64,000 nucleotides of DNA. Origin: Rhizobium sp. R635. Its GTDB lineage: Bacteria; Pseudomonadota; Alphaproteobacteria; Rhizobiales; Rhizobiaceae. Positions 42,265-51,067 of the stretch are shown here, in pieces. The notes under the pieces are model-generated. The model was not told where the DNA came from. It did no database searches and worked only from the letters and a program-made list of their open reading frames with translations. A program made the translations under genes and the position numbers. The stretch's first letter is position 1. Every line of letters starts with the position of its first letter. The stretch lies in NCBI RefSeq assembly GCF_002211285.1, contig NZ_LOKX01000033.1, positions 248,001 to 312,000 of the forward strand, read 5' to 3'.

Positions 42265-43542
42265 ATGATCGGCAAATGGTGCGCCTCGCATGCGGCCCTG
42301 ACAGGTCTTCTCGTTGCAGCAATGGCGCTCGCCGGCTGCGGCGGCAGGCCGGTTGGTGTCATGCAGGCTGCCGGCAGCGTGCCGCCGGGCACCTCGAAGG
42401 TCGACCTTCTCGTCGCGACGACGCGTGCCGCCGACGACAATCCCGCCGTGCTCTTCTCCGGCGAACGCGGCACCGGCTTGGCCGTTAACGCCGTCGATGT
42501 CTCCATTCCGCCGGATGCCAATCGCAAGGTTGGCCAGGTGCAATGGCCGAAGCGCCTGCCGGCCGATCCGCTCAAGGACTTCGTCACCGTTTCCGTCGAT
42601 CCGCTGGAAGGCGAGCGGGCGGGCGAGACCTGGCTGAAGACGCATATGCCGAAGAGCCGCCGCGTGCTCGTTTTCGTGCACGGCTTCAACAATCGCTACG
42701 AAGACGCCGTCTACCGCTTTGCGCAGATCGTCCATGATTCGCATGCCGACGTTGCGCCTGTCGTCTTCACCTGGCCCTCGCGCGCCAGCATCTTCGATTA
42801 CAATTACGACAAGGAAAGCACCAATTATTCCCGCGACGCGCTGGAGGAATTGTTGACCCGCACCGCCGCCAATCCCGCCGTCAGCGACGTGACCATCATG
42901 GCCCATTCGATGGGCACGTGGCTGACCGTCGAAGCGCTCCGGCAGATGGCGATCCGCAACGGTCACGTCGCTTCCAAGATCAACAATGTCATCCTCGCCT
43001 CGCCCGATCTCGATGTCGACGTCTTCGGTCGCCAGTTCGCAAGCCTCGGCAAGGACCGGCCGCATTTCACCATCTTCGTCTCCCAGGATGACCGCGCTCT
43101 GGCCCTGTCGCGGCGCATCTCCGGCAATGTCGATCGCCTCGGCCAGATCGATCCCTCCGCCGAGCCCTACCGCAGCAAGCTCGAGGCGGCCGGCATCACC
43201 GTGCTCGATCTCACCAAGCTCAAGGGCGGCGATCGGCTGAACCACGGCAAATTCGCCGAAAGCCCTGAAGTGGTGAAGCTGATCGGCGACCGGCTGATTG
43301 CCGGCCAGACCATTACCGATTCGAATGTCGGTCTGGGCGAAGCCGTCGGCGCGGTGGCGATGGGGGCTGCCCAGACCGCCGGAAGCGCCGTCAGCGTCGC
43401 GGTCAGCACGCCGATCGCGATCTTCGATCCGCGCACCCGGCGCAACTACGACGCTCAGCTGAAACGTCTCGGCCAATCGATGAACAATACCGTCGGCTCG
43501 GTCGGCGACAGCGTCGGTGCGGGCTTGCCCGAAAGCCAGTAA
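42265..43542 (+). CDS. Lipoprotein alpha/beta hydrolase (DUF900 family)
   Basis: The ATG at 42265 (MIGKWCASHAALTGLLVAAM) has GGAG eight bases upstream. Product 425 residues. The lipoprotein signal ends LAGC with Cys25, so the enzyme is membrane-anchored in the periplasm. The DUF900 alpha/beta-hydrolase core has the oxyanion HGFNNRYEDAVYRFAQ, the nucleophile Ser in MAHSMGTWLT and later Asp/His candidates (SPDLDVDVF, LNHGKFAESP). The C-terminal 100 residues are Gly/Ala-rich. Substrate unknown. It starts 100 bases after the sRNA terminator and so is probably transcribed separately. Confidence 0.85.
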   Translation: MIGKWCASHAALTGLLVAAMALAGCGGRPVGVMQAAGSVPPGTSKVDLLVATTRAADDNPAVLFSGERGTGLAVNAVDVSIPPDANRKVGQVQWPKRLPADPLKDFVTVSVDPLEGERAGETWLKTHMPKSRRVLVFVHGFNNRYEDAVYRFAQIVHDSHADVAPVVFTWPSRASIFDYNYDKESTNYSRDALEELLTRTAANPAVSDVTIMAHSMGTWLTVEALRQMAIRNGHVASKINNVILASPDLDVDVFGRQFASLGKDRPHFTIFVSQDDRALALSRRISGNVDRLGQIDPSAEPYRSKLEAAGITVLDLTKLKGGDRLNHGKFAESPEVVKLIGDRLIAGQTITDSNVGLGEAVGAVAMGAAQTAGSAVSVAVSTPIAIFDPRTRRNYDAQLKRLGQSMNNTVGSVGDSVGAGLPESQ

Positions 43543-43621
43543 AAATCCGTAGGCATCGCCACCGATGTGATATATCAGTCTCGCTGCGGCAATTCTGTCT
43601 GCCGTGCGATGGGTTGATGAC

Positions 43622-44872
43622 ATGGCGGATGAGACGAAGAAGACGGTGGCCGTCGTCGGCGCGGGCGTGATCGGCGCGTCGATCGCTTTCGAGTTGCAGC
43701 GGCGCGGCCTGCAGGTGACGCTGATCGATAAGGGTGAGCCGGGGCGCGGCACCTCCTTCGGCAATATGGCGAGCATTGCGCTCGATTTTGCGGCCAGTTC
43801 CGGCCCTTCGACATGGAGGAAGATTCCCGGCTGGCTGCTTGATCCCGAAGGGCCTGTCTGGCTCAGGCCCTCCTATGCGGCGAAGATGCTGCCCTGGTTC
43901 CTGCGCTTCCTCGCCGCCGGCCGGCCTTCGCGCCTGAGGGAAATCGAGGATGCCGGCATGAGCCTGTCTCACCGGGCGCTCGGCGATTTCAGGGAAATGC
44001 TGCAGGCGATCGGCGCGCCCGAATTCATGACGGAGGAGGGGTGCCTGGCGATCTACGAGACGGAGGCGGAATTCGCCGCCGATCGCGCCCGTCTCGCCAT
44101 GATGCAGCGCTATGGTCTCGAATTCGAGGTGTTGAGCAACGGCGCCATCCAATATTACGAGCCGGCGCTGTCGCCGGCGATCGCCAAAGCCGTGCTGCTT
44201 CCGGACAACAAGTCGATCCGCGACCCCTATCAGCTCGTCGTGAAGCTCGCCGACGCCGCCAAGGCCGCCGGCGCGACTTTCGTCTCCGGCGCCGTCCGGA
44301 ATATCGAGCGCAGGGGCGACGGCACCGCCGTCGTGCTTTTGGAGGATAGTTGCCGCCTCGAAGTCGGTTCCGTCGTGTTCGCCGCCGGCGTCCACACCCG
44401 TTTCCTTGCCGCAAAGCTCGGGGAGCCGATCCCGCTCGAAACCGAGCGCGGTTATCACACGCAGATCATGAAGCCCGGCATCTCCATGCGCCATTCTGTG
44501 ATCTGGCCGCATCGCGCCTTCATGGTGACGCCGACGGCGGGCGGCATCCGCGTCGGCGGCAATGTCGAACTTGCCGGCCTCGACGCCGCGCCCGATTTCC
44601 GCCGTCCGCGGGTGCTGGTGCGCCATGCCCAGCGTGCGCTTCCCGGCCTGAAAGCGGAAGAGATGACGGAATGGATGGGGCATCGTCCGGCGCTGCCCGA
44701 TACGATCCCGGTCATTTCTCCCTCGTCGAAAATGCCAGGCGTTTTCTATGCGACCGGCCATGGCCATCTCGGCTTGACCTATGCGGCAACGACAGCGCGG
44801 CTGATTGCCGATATGGTGAGCGGAGCGAAGCCCGCGGTCGATATCACCCCGTTCCGCATAGACCGGTACTAA
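43622..44872 (+). CDS. FAD-dependent D-amino-acid oxidase-like dehydrogenase
   Basis: A 416-residue DAO-family flavoprotein from ATG 43622 (MADETKKTVAVVGAGVIGAS). The dinucleotide-binding VVGAGVIGASIAFELQRRG and the following LIDKGEPGRGTSFGN bind FAD. The C-terminal FYATGHGHLGLTYAATTARL is the second FAD motif of DadA-like enzymes. It is followed 50 bases later by a hydroxyproline epimerase-like gene, so the likely substrate is D-hydroxyproline (cis-4-hydroxy-D-proline) or another D-imino acid. That role comes from context. Confidence 0.87.
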   Translation: MADETKKTVAVVGAGVIGASIAFELQRRGLQVTLIDKGEPGRGTSFGNMASIALDFAASSGPSTWRKIPGWLLDPEGPVWLRPSYAAKMLPWFLRFLAAGRPSRLREIEDAGMSLSHRALGDFREMLQAIGAPEFMTEEGCLAIYETEAEFAADRARLAMMQRYGLEFEVLSNGAIQYYEPALSPAIAKAVLLPDNKSIRDPYQLVVKLADAAKAAGATFVSGAVRNIERRGDGTAVVLLEDSCRLEVGSVVFAAGVHTRFLAAKLGEPIPLETERGYHTQIMKPGISMRHSVIWPHRAFMVTPTAGGIRVGGNVELAGLDAAPDFRRPRVLVRHAQRALPGLKAEEMTEWMGHRPALPDTIPVISPSSKMPGVFYATGHGHLGLTYAATTARLIADMVSGAKPAVDITPFRIDRY

Positions 44873-44922
44873 ACAACCCGCGTTGATGGCCCCACCCGTC
44901 ACCCTGAACTGGAGTTTTCGAT

Positions 44923-45960
44923 ATGAGATGGAAGCGCACGATCCAGTTGCTGGATGTTCATGCCGAAGGTGAAATCGGCCGCGTCGCAATCGGTGGCGTT
45001 CCGAAAATCCCTGGCGACAGCATCGCCGCGCAGCTGCATTGGCTGAACACCGATCCGAAGGGCGACGAGCTTCGCCGCTTCCTTTGCCTCGAGCCGCGCG
45101 GCGCGCCCATCGGCTCCGTCAACCTGCTGCTGCCGGCGCGCCACCCGGAAGCCGACGCCGCCTTCATCATCCTGCAGCCGGATCAGGCGCATGCAAGCTC
45201 CGGCTCGAACTCGATCTGCGTGACCACGGCGCTGCTCGAATCCGGCATCGTCGAGATGAAGGAGCCCGAGACGGTCGTGACCCTGGAAACTGCAGCCGGC
45301 CTCGTCAAGGCGGTGGCGACCTGCCGCGATGGGCGCTGCGAGAAGGTCAGGCTCACCATGGTGCCTTCCTTCGTGCATGAGCTCGATGTCGGGATCGACA
45401 CGCCGCATTGGGGAAGGATCAAGGCCGATATCTGCTACGGCGGCATCTTCTATGCGCTCGTCGATGTCGGCCAGATCAACCTGACGATCGAAAAGGCCAA
45501 TGCTGCCGGTCTCGTCCAGGCCGGCATGATCCTGAAAGAGCTGATCAACCGCGACATCAAGGTCGTCCACCCCGAAATCCCGGCCATCTCGGGCGTCGCC
45601 TACGTCATGTTCCGCGATACTGAAGCGGACGGCACGGTGCGCACCTGTACTACCATGTGGCCGGGCCGCGCCGACCGCTCGCCCTGCGGCACCGGCAATT
45701 CCGCCAATCTCGCCACCCTCTATGCCCGCGGCAAGGCCAAGGTCGGCGATAGCTTCACTTCGAAATCGATCATCGGCTCGGAATTCGAGGTCGGCCTGCA
45801 GGCAGTCACCGAGGTCGCCGGCCGCCCGGCGGTCATCCCCACCATCACCGGCCGCGGCTTCACCTTCGGCCTGACCCAGGTCGCGCTCGACCCCTTCGAC
45901 CCGCATCCCGGCGGCTTTGCGCTGACCGATGTCTGGGGCCCGTCGGCCGGGGAGATCTGA
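44923..45960 (+). CDS. Proline racemase superfamily protein (hydroxyproline epimerase/dehydratase)
   Basis: A 345-residue member of the proline racemase superfamily. The second catalytic Cys is Cys255 in RADRSPCGTGNSA. The first position, normally Cys in racemases and 4-hydroxyproline epimerases, is Ser93 in HASSGSNSICV. Ser/Cys members can epimerise 4-hydroxyproline and/or dehydrate trans-3-hydroxyproline, so the reaction is not fixed by family name. The adjacent DAO-like oxidase favours hydroxyproline catabolism. Hydroxyproline comes from plant cell walls, a plausible carbon source for a rhizobium. Confidence 0.87.
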   Translation: MRWKRTIQLLDVHAEGEIGRVAIGGVPKIPGDSIAAQLHWLNTDPKGDELRRFLCLEPRGAPIGSVNLLLPARHPEADAAFIILQPDQAHASSGSNSICVTTALLESGIVEMKEPETVVTLETAAGLVKAVATCRDGRCEKVRLTMVPSFVHELDVGIDTPHWGRIKADICYGGIFYALVDVGQINLTIEKANAAGLVQAGMILKELINRDIKVVHPEIPAISGVAYVMFRDTEADGTVRTCTTMWPGRADRSPCGTGNSANLATLYARGKAKVGDSFTSKSIIGSEFEVGLQAVTEVAGRPAVIPTITGRGFTFGLTQVALDPFDPHPGGFALTDVWGPSAGEI

Positions 45961-46024
45961 CCGCTTGCCAGCGAAGAGTTTTGCCTGAGATTGCCGCTCC
46001 CGGCGAACCTTCTCCGCCGTGCCG

Positions 46025-47572
46025 TCAGCGGAGTTGCGATATTCTGGCGCTGACTTGGTCTGCGGCAAGCCTCTCGGCTGGCGCCGGCCTGCCGAGCAGA
46101 TAACCTTGGCCGATGTCGCAGCCCAGATCCTGAAGCCGCTGACGCTGGCTCTCCTCTTCGATGCCTTCGGCTGTTATCGTCACGCCAAGTCCGGCACCGA
46201 GAGCGATGATGGCTTTGATCACCTTGTCCTGCTTTTCATCGGTTTCGAACGAAGCGACGAAGCTCCTGTCGATCTTGATCTTGTCGAACCGATAGCTGGA
46301 GAGCTGGGAGAGGCTGGAATAGCCTGTTCCGAAGTCGTCGAGCGCGATCCTGACCCCCGCGTTCACCAGGTCGTCGAGGACGATTCGAGCGGTGACAGCG
46401 TCTTGGATGATGGCGCTCTCCGTCACTTCCAGCTCGATCCTGTGCGCGGGCAGACCGACGTCACCCAAAATCTTGAGAATTCTGAGCCCCAGCAACCGGT
46501 CGCTCAGCTGGATCGGAGACAGGTTGAACGACAGAACCAGATCGCTCGGCCAGGAAAGCGCATCGGTACAGGCATGACGAAGCAACTGGTCCGTCAGGTC
46601 GACGATCAGGCCGGCCTCCTCCGCCACTGGAATGAATTCGCTCGGCGGGATGAATTCGCCGGAAGCCGTCCTCCAGCGGGCGAGCGCCTCGAAGCCGATA
46701 ATCTTATTCGTCTTCAGGTCCACGAGAGGCTGATAGTAGGGAACGATTTCAGCGTTCTTGATGGCGGCTCTTAAATCCGCTTCCACGCGAATCCGTTTTG
46801 CCAGCTCGTCCTGCATCGAGGAGACGAAGGGCTTCACCAGGTTGCGCCCCTGCTTTTTCGCCACATACATCGCGCAGTCCGAATGTCGAATGGCCTGGCT
46901 TAGGTCATCGCCGTTTTCCGGACAAAGTGCGAAGCCGACACTGGCGCCGAGATCGACGGCGACGCCGTTGAATGTGACGGGCTTGCTGATCACGCTAACG
47001 ATGCGCTCTCCCAAAGCGGCGAAATCAACATTGCCGGTACGACGCGCCAAAACGACGAATTCGTCACCGCCAAGGCGGAAAACGCGATCTCGGGGAAAGA
47101 GGGAAGAGAGCCGCTGAGCAACGGCCTTCAGCACCGCATCACCGTGATCGTGCCCGAGGAGATCGTTGATCTTCTTGAAGCCGTCGAGATCGATACTGAA
47201 TGCAGCATAGGCTTCCTGTGTCCTCTGGTCGCTCATCGCCTGCGCGCAGACGGAGTCCAGGAACCTGCGGTTAGGCAGCTCGGTAAGCGTATCGTGACAT
47301 GCAATCCAGTCCACGTTCTTTTCGGCCTGCAGCCTGCGATTGACCTCTCTCGAAAGATCGCTGATCCTCAGCGCGGAATAAATGAGTCCCAGGAATCCGG
47401 AGATGTTCAGCGCCAGGAGCGCGTGGTCCAGCGGATAGTCGTCATGGTTGTCGATGAACTCATCCAGCCGCTCATGCCAATGAAGCCCCCATGACAGGCA
47501 GAAGAGAAGCAGGAAGATCGCGAGCCAGGCAATGACCTCGATCTGGGGTCTTGTAGGTTGGATGCGAGACAT
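46025..47572 (-). CDS. GGDEF-EAL cyclic-di-GMP protein
   Basis: A 515-residue protein with two N-terminal membrane helices (about residues 12-31 and 52-70), then a GGDEF domain with FRLGGDEFVV intact (residues 168-172), then EAL with IGFEALARW, DDFGTGYSSLSQL and KIDRSFVASF. Both catalytic motifs appear intact, so it may make and break cyclic-di-GMP, or one domain may regulate the other. The metal-binding Glu of EAL and the DDFGTG loop are conserved, so phosphodiesterase activity is likely. It stands alone between convergent and divergent genes. Confidence 0.92.
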   Translation of the reverse strand: MSRIQPTRPQIEVIAWLAIFLLLFCLSWGLHWHERLDEFIDNHDDYPLDHALLALNISGFLGLIYSALRISDLSREVNRRLQAEKNVDWIACHDTLTELPNRRFLDSVCAQAMSDQRTQEAYAAFSIDLDGFKKINDLLGHDHGDAVLKAVAQRLSSLFPRDRVFRLGGDEFVVLARRTGNVDFAALGERIVSVISKPVTFNGVAVDLGASVGFALCPENGDDLSQAIRHSDCAMYVAKKQGRNLVKPFVSSMQDELAKRIRVEADLRAAIKNAEIVPYYQPLVDLKTNKIIGFEALARWRTASGEFIPPSEFIPVAEEAGLIVDLTDQLLRHACTDALSWPSDLVLSFNLSPIQLSDRLLGLRILKILGDVGLPAHRIELEVTESAIIQDAVTARIVLDDLVNAGVRIALDDFGTGYSSLSQLSSYRFDKIKIDRSFVASFETDEKQDKVIKAIIALGAGLGVTITAEGIEEESQRQRLQDLGCDIGQGYLLGRPAPAERLAADQVSARISQLR

Positions 47573-47919
47573 AAACAGCTCCTGTTGTGTGAAGAGCCAT
47601 CATGGCCAGTTCGGAGGACCGCATCGTCCCGACATATTTCAATCGACAACCTTCGTCGCCGAACGCCGGCATCGGCGTCCTCCTGGACCATGGCCGAAGA
47701 CCGCCGCAATTCATTCGGGCGGAGTTAAGTGCATCGGGCTGTCCGGCATCGGCAATCCCAATATCTTTGTGATCGCCGAAGGTTAATGGCGAGTTGCGGT
47801 GGCGGCGATATAGCGCGCTTCGCTGCGTGCAACGGATATGTTTCCCGTAAATCGGATGGTGGCTGCGGACGAAAGTCGACGAACTGATAAGCGCGCTGAG
47901 GTCTGCCGGCCAACCGGTT
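47573..47919. other. Intergenic region downstream of the TPR regulator, no gene seen
   Basis: About 350 bases between two leftward genes. Open frames overlap one another in both directions and have no ribosome sites. No hairpin of note. It presumably holds the promoter of the GGDEF-EAL gene. Confidence 0.35.
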
Positions 47920-49452
47920 TCAAAGTTCCGCCTCTCGCAACAGCGCGTTCAGACGGGTTGCCCATTCCTTGTTGCCATCTCTGAATGGACCGAGCGCATC
48001 GCCGGCAGTCTCGGGAAGATCGCTTGCAGCGGCACCAAAGCGGTGCGCCTGCTCACGGTGTCCCGCGGCCGCGTGGCAGCATGCCTGGATGCGCAGCAGT
48101 GCCGGCCAGTCGGGTCGCGCCTTCAGCGCTGTGCGCACAGTCTCGAGCGCGCCCTCGATGTCACCGGAAAAGAGCAGCGCGAGCATCAGTAGGCTGAACC
48201 AGACCCTGTTCTGCGGATCGTTCGGATTGAGTTCGAGACCGCGCGCCAGGGGCTTGCGCGCGCCGGCAGCATCGCCCGAGAAAAGACGAGCCATGCCGAG
48301 GACGAGATGCCCCAGGGCGAAGCTCGAGCCGAGTTCGATGGAGCGTTCCGCTGCCAGGATCGCCTGCTCGGCCCTGCCCGTATAGGCCGACACGATCGCC
48401 AGCGCATAGTGCGAGTAGGGGTTGCGCGCGTCGAGGTAGATCGCCCGCAGCGCCGCATCCAGGCCTTCCTTCCCGTCCGCGGTGGAATTTTCCGTCCATC
48501 CGTAGGCGATGAGGCCTGCATTGACCCGCGCCCGCCAGATCTGCGCCTCTGGAAGCATGGGGTCGAGTTCCGCCGCCTGGCGGAAAAATTGCCTGGCGAG
48601 AAGGTGGGTCGGCTGCGATACCTTGTGGAAATGGAATGTGCCTTGCCGCACGAGATCCCAGGCCGTGATGTTGCCCGTGTGCGGAGCGACCGGAAGCCCA
48701 TGGCGCAACAGCAGCTCGGGTTCGACCGCTGCGGCGATCCGCTCGGCGATGGCGTCCTGCACCGCAAAGACCTCGTCCAGCTGAAGATCGTAATGTTCGG
48801 ACCAGACGGTGGCGCCTTTCATTGCGTCGGCGAGGTGCACCGATATCCGGATTCGTTCGCCCGTATGCCGTATGGCTCCGTCGACCAGGAAATCGACGCC
48901 AAGTTCGCTCGCGACGGCCTGCGGGTCTCTCGAACCATTTCTCCTGGTGAAACTCGCCCCGCGCGACGCGACTCGGAACCATCTGAATTGGGCGAGCGCC
49001 ATGATCAGGTCATCGGCGATACCCTCGGCCAGATACTGTCTCTCGGTATCGCCGCCGAGGTTTTCGAACGGGAGGACGGCAATTCCCGGATTGGATCTGG
49101 CCCGCGCGTGCCATCCGCCATCGGCTCTGTCGGTCAGGCTCTCCACTGGGCCCAAAAATCTGTATCCGACCCGTGGGACCGTGACGATCCAGCCGCTGCC
49201 GTCCTGCGCGGGGCCGAGCAGCTTGCGAAGGGCAGCAATCTGAACGGAAAGATTGCTTTCCTCGACGGTCAGTCCCGGCCACACGGCATCCATCAGGGCT
49301 GACTTTGAAACCACACCTCCCTCTGCCGCAAGCAGAGCGGCAAGCAGCGAAGCGCCGCGGGCGCCGATGGCGACAGGCCTGCTGTCGCGGAGCAGACATC
49401 CGTTCTCGGCAGTGAACTCGAAGTGGCCGAATGCGAGGTGTTGGGCGTTCAT
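47920..49452 (-). CDS. Winged-helix transcriptional regulator with TolB-like and TPR domains
   Basis: A 510-residue protein. The N-terminal OmpR/PhoB-type winged helix (about residues 8-102, with VVSKSALMDAVWPGLTVEES and the wing VPRVGYRF) is followed by a TolB-like segment (IAVLPFENLGGDTERQYLAEG, about residues 122-250). A TPR region follows (about residues 290-480, with NPYSHYALAIVSAYTGRAEQ). No membrane helix is seen, unlike CadC. This layout is common in rhizobia and regulates adjacent genes in response to unknown signals. The divergent cupin and RidA-like genes, 119 bases away, are likely targets. Confidence 0.85.
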   Translation of the reverse strand: MNAQHLAFGHFEFTAENGCLLRDSRPVAIGARGASLLAALLAAEGGVVSKSALMDAVWPGLTVEESNLSVQIAALRKLLGPAQDGSGWIVTVPRVGYRFLGPVESLTDRADGGWHARARSNPGIAVLPFENLGGDTERQYLAEGIADDLIMALAQFRWFRVASRGASFTRRNGSRDPQAVASELGVDFLVDGAIRHTGERIRISVHLADAMKGATVWSEHYDLQLDEVFAVQDAIAERIAAAVEPELLLRHGLPVAPHTGNITAWDLVRQGTFHFHKVSQPTHLLARQFFRQAAELDPMLPEAQIWRARVNAGLIAYGWTENSTADGKEGLDAALRAIYLDARNPYSHYALAIVSAYTGRAEQAILAAERSIELGSSFALGHLVLGMARLFSGDAAGARKPLARGLELNPNDPQNRVWFSLLMLALLFSGDIEGALETVRTALKARPDWPALLRIQACCHAAAGHREQAHRFGAAASDLPETAGDALGPFRDGNKEWATRLNALLREAEL

Positions 49453-49571
49453 GATGCGAGAATGATACGCCGATTTCGTAGCTTTTTGGAATTTTTCGGC
49501 CTCGCTTCAGGACTCGCGCCGGCCGAGCGCGCAGAGTCCGCTCTATTGCAGCAGTCGAAGGAGTGTAAGCG

Positions 49572-50003
49572 ATGACGAACCAAGCAATGCAGCCGAAGCC
49601 CGATGCATTTATCGCTAAGGTCGTTCGCGGCAGCGGCAGCCATGTCGCCAAGCAGGGATCGGTCTATCGCTCGGGCGTCTCGGCAGAAAGTGCCGGATCA
49701 ACCATACTGTGGCTTGGCATGATTTCCCTTCCCGCAGGCAGACGAACCAGCGCCCATCGTCATGAGGGGCACGAGACGGCCCTTTTAATGACGGCAGGCC
49801 AGGAAATCGAGATCTGGTCCGGCGCAGCGCTCGAACGGCGCGAAACCGTCCGGCCGGGCGACTACCTGTTGATTCCGGCCGGCGTTCCGCACGTGGCCGT
49901 CAACCGCAGTAGCGAAGACGCCGAGTTCCTCGGTGCGCGTAACGATCCCGCGGCCAATGAGAGCGTCGTTCTGATGCCGGAGCTCGACGCGACCGTCCCC
50001 TGA
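49572..50003 (+). CDS. Cupin-domain protein
   Basis: A 143-residue single cupin. Motif 1 is seen as GRRTSAHRHEGHETALLM (two His, then Glu) and motif 2 as PGDYLLIPAGVPHVAVN, giving a 3-His/1-Glu-type metal site. The conserved spacing suggests a small-molecule dioxygenase, isomerase or sensor. It is divergent from the winged-helix/TPR regulator and followed by a RidA-like gene, with which it is probably cotranscribed. Confidence 0.82.
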   Translation: MTNQAMQPKPDAFIAKVVRGSGSHVAKQGSVYRSGVSAESAGSTILWLGMISLPAGRRTSAHRHEGHETALLMTAGQEIEIWSGAALERRETVRPGDYLLIPAGVPHVAVNRSSEDAEFLGARNDPAANESVVLMPELDATVP

Positions 50004-50094
50004 GGCATGTCGCTCGGAACTGTGCAGTGGTTCCAGGTTGCAGGCCGGCGCCCCGTTTGGCCCGCCATACTCTGATCACACTGGGAGGTGCATG

Positions 50095-50580
50095 ATGACT
50101 ATCATCGAGCAACGTCTGGCCGAAATGGGCCTGGAATTGCCCGAGCCTTTGAAGGTTCGCGACGGGCTGCGCATGCCGTTCGCTTGGGTTCGCCTGCGCG
50201 GCACCCGCGCTTACATTTCGGGTCACGTCGCGTGTAACCGCGATGGAACACTGGCAAATCCCCTTGGCAAGGTGGGTGCCGAGGTTTCGCCGGAGGAGGG
50301 TTACGCCTCGGCGCGGCTCGTCGCGCTGGCCCATCTTGCCAGTCTCAAGCGGGCCATCGGAGACCTCGATCGGGTGACCGCTTGGCTGCGCGTCTTCGCC
50401 ATGGTGAATGTCGCTCCGGGCTTCAACGAGACGCCGCTCGTTACCAACGGCTATTCCGATCTGATTCTGGAACTGTATGGTCCCGACGTTGGCGCCCATG
50501 CACGCTCCTCAATCGGCATGGTCATCCCATTGAATGCGCCCCTGAACTGCGAAGCGGAAGTCGAAATCGATGGTGACTGA
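50095..50580 (+). CDS. RidA/YjgF-like protein
   Basis: A 161-residue protein. GGAGG lies six bases before the ATG at 50095; an ATG directly before (50092) is too close. The YjgF/RidA fold is suggested by RAYISGHVACNRDGTL, YASARLVALAHLASLKRAIG and NVAPGFNETPLVTNGYSD. It belongs to the longer YjgF-like subfamily (atu1372-type) that may lack the canonical Arg of RidA imine deaminases, so deaminase activity is uncertain. It is convergent with the mutarotase gene, 13 bases away. Confidence 0.8.
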   Translation: MTIIEQRLAEMGLELPEPLKVRDGLRMPFAWVRLRGTRAYISGHVACNRDGTLANPLGKVGAEVSPEEGYASARLVALAHLASLKRAIGDLDRVTAWLRVFAMVNVAPGFNETPLVTNGYSDLILELYGPDVGAHARSSIGMVIPLNAPLNCEAEVEIDGD

Positions 50581-50593
50581 AACGCCCGACCCT

Positions 50594-51067
50594 TCAGTAG
50601 ACAAACGGATCGACGTCGGCCGCCTGCGCGCCTGCCTCCTTCGGGTAGATCACCCCCTTGCGCAGGATGATGTTGGCATAGAGTCTGGGCTCGCTGGTCT
50701 GGATCACCGCATGGGCGGCCCGCACCCGGCCGTAAAAGTCTTGGCCGAGGAGCGGTACGACCTGCCGGTGCGGCTCGTGGCGGGCGCAGCAGTCGATCAT
50801 CTCCTCATGCACGGGGTCGAGCCTGTCGCGCTCGGCCTTGACGGTGGAGCGAAAGATCGCTTCGGGCACGAAATCGTCGATCGGCAATACGCTGAGCACG
50901 GCGTTGACAACCGGGATGAGGCGGTGGCCGTCGAGCCGGATCAGCCGGCGGGCGTGTTCGACGCCCGGATAATTGCCGTCGACGATGGCGATCTCGTCGC
51001 CATGGCCCATGGCGCGAAGCGTGAAAAGCAGTTCCGGGCTCAGAAGCGGATCAAGTCCCTTCAGCAT
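50594..51067 (-). CDS. RbsD/FucU-family sugar mutarotase
   Basis: A 157-residue protein from ATG 51067 (MLKGLDPLLSPELLFTLRAM), with AAGGAGG six bases upstream. The RbsD/FucU family signature is RAMGHGDEIAIVDGNYP with the catalytic His, plus the C-terminal YANIILRKGVIYP. FucU interconverts alpha and beta anomers of fucose; RbsD acts on ribose pyranose. Here it overlaps frcR by 17 bases in the fructose locus, so it probably serves fructose or a related pentose/hexose. The exact sugar is not fixed by sequence. Confidence 0.85.
   Translation of the reverse strand: MLKGLDPLLSPELLFTLRAMGHGDEIAIVDGNYPGVEHARRLIRLDGHRLIPVVNAVLSVLPIDDFVPEAIFRSTVKAERDRLDPVHEEMIDCCARHEPHRQVVPLLGQDFYGRVRAAHAVIQTSEPRLYANIILRKGVIYPKEAGAQAADVDPFVY

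Noticed and set aside
42181..43776. Long minus-strand frame opposite the DUF900 hydrolase
   Set aside because: The plus strand encodes a lipoprotein with a good ribosome site and catalytic motifs. The opposite frame has none.
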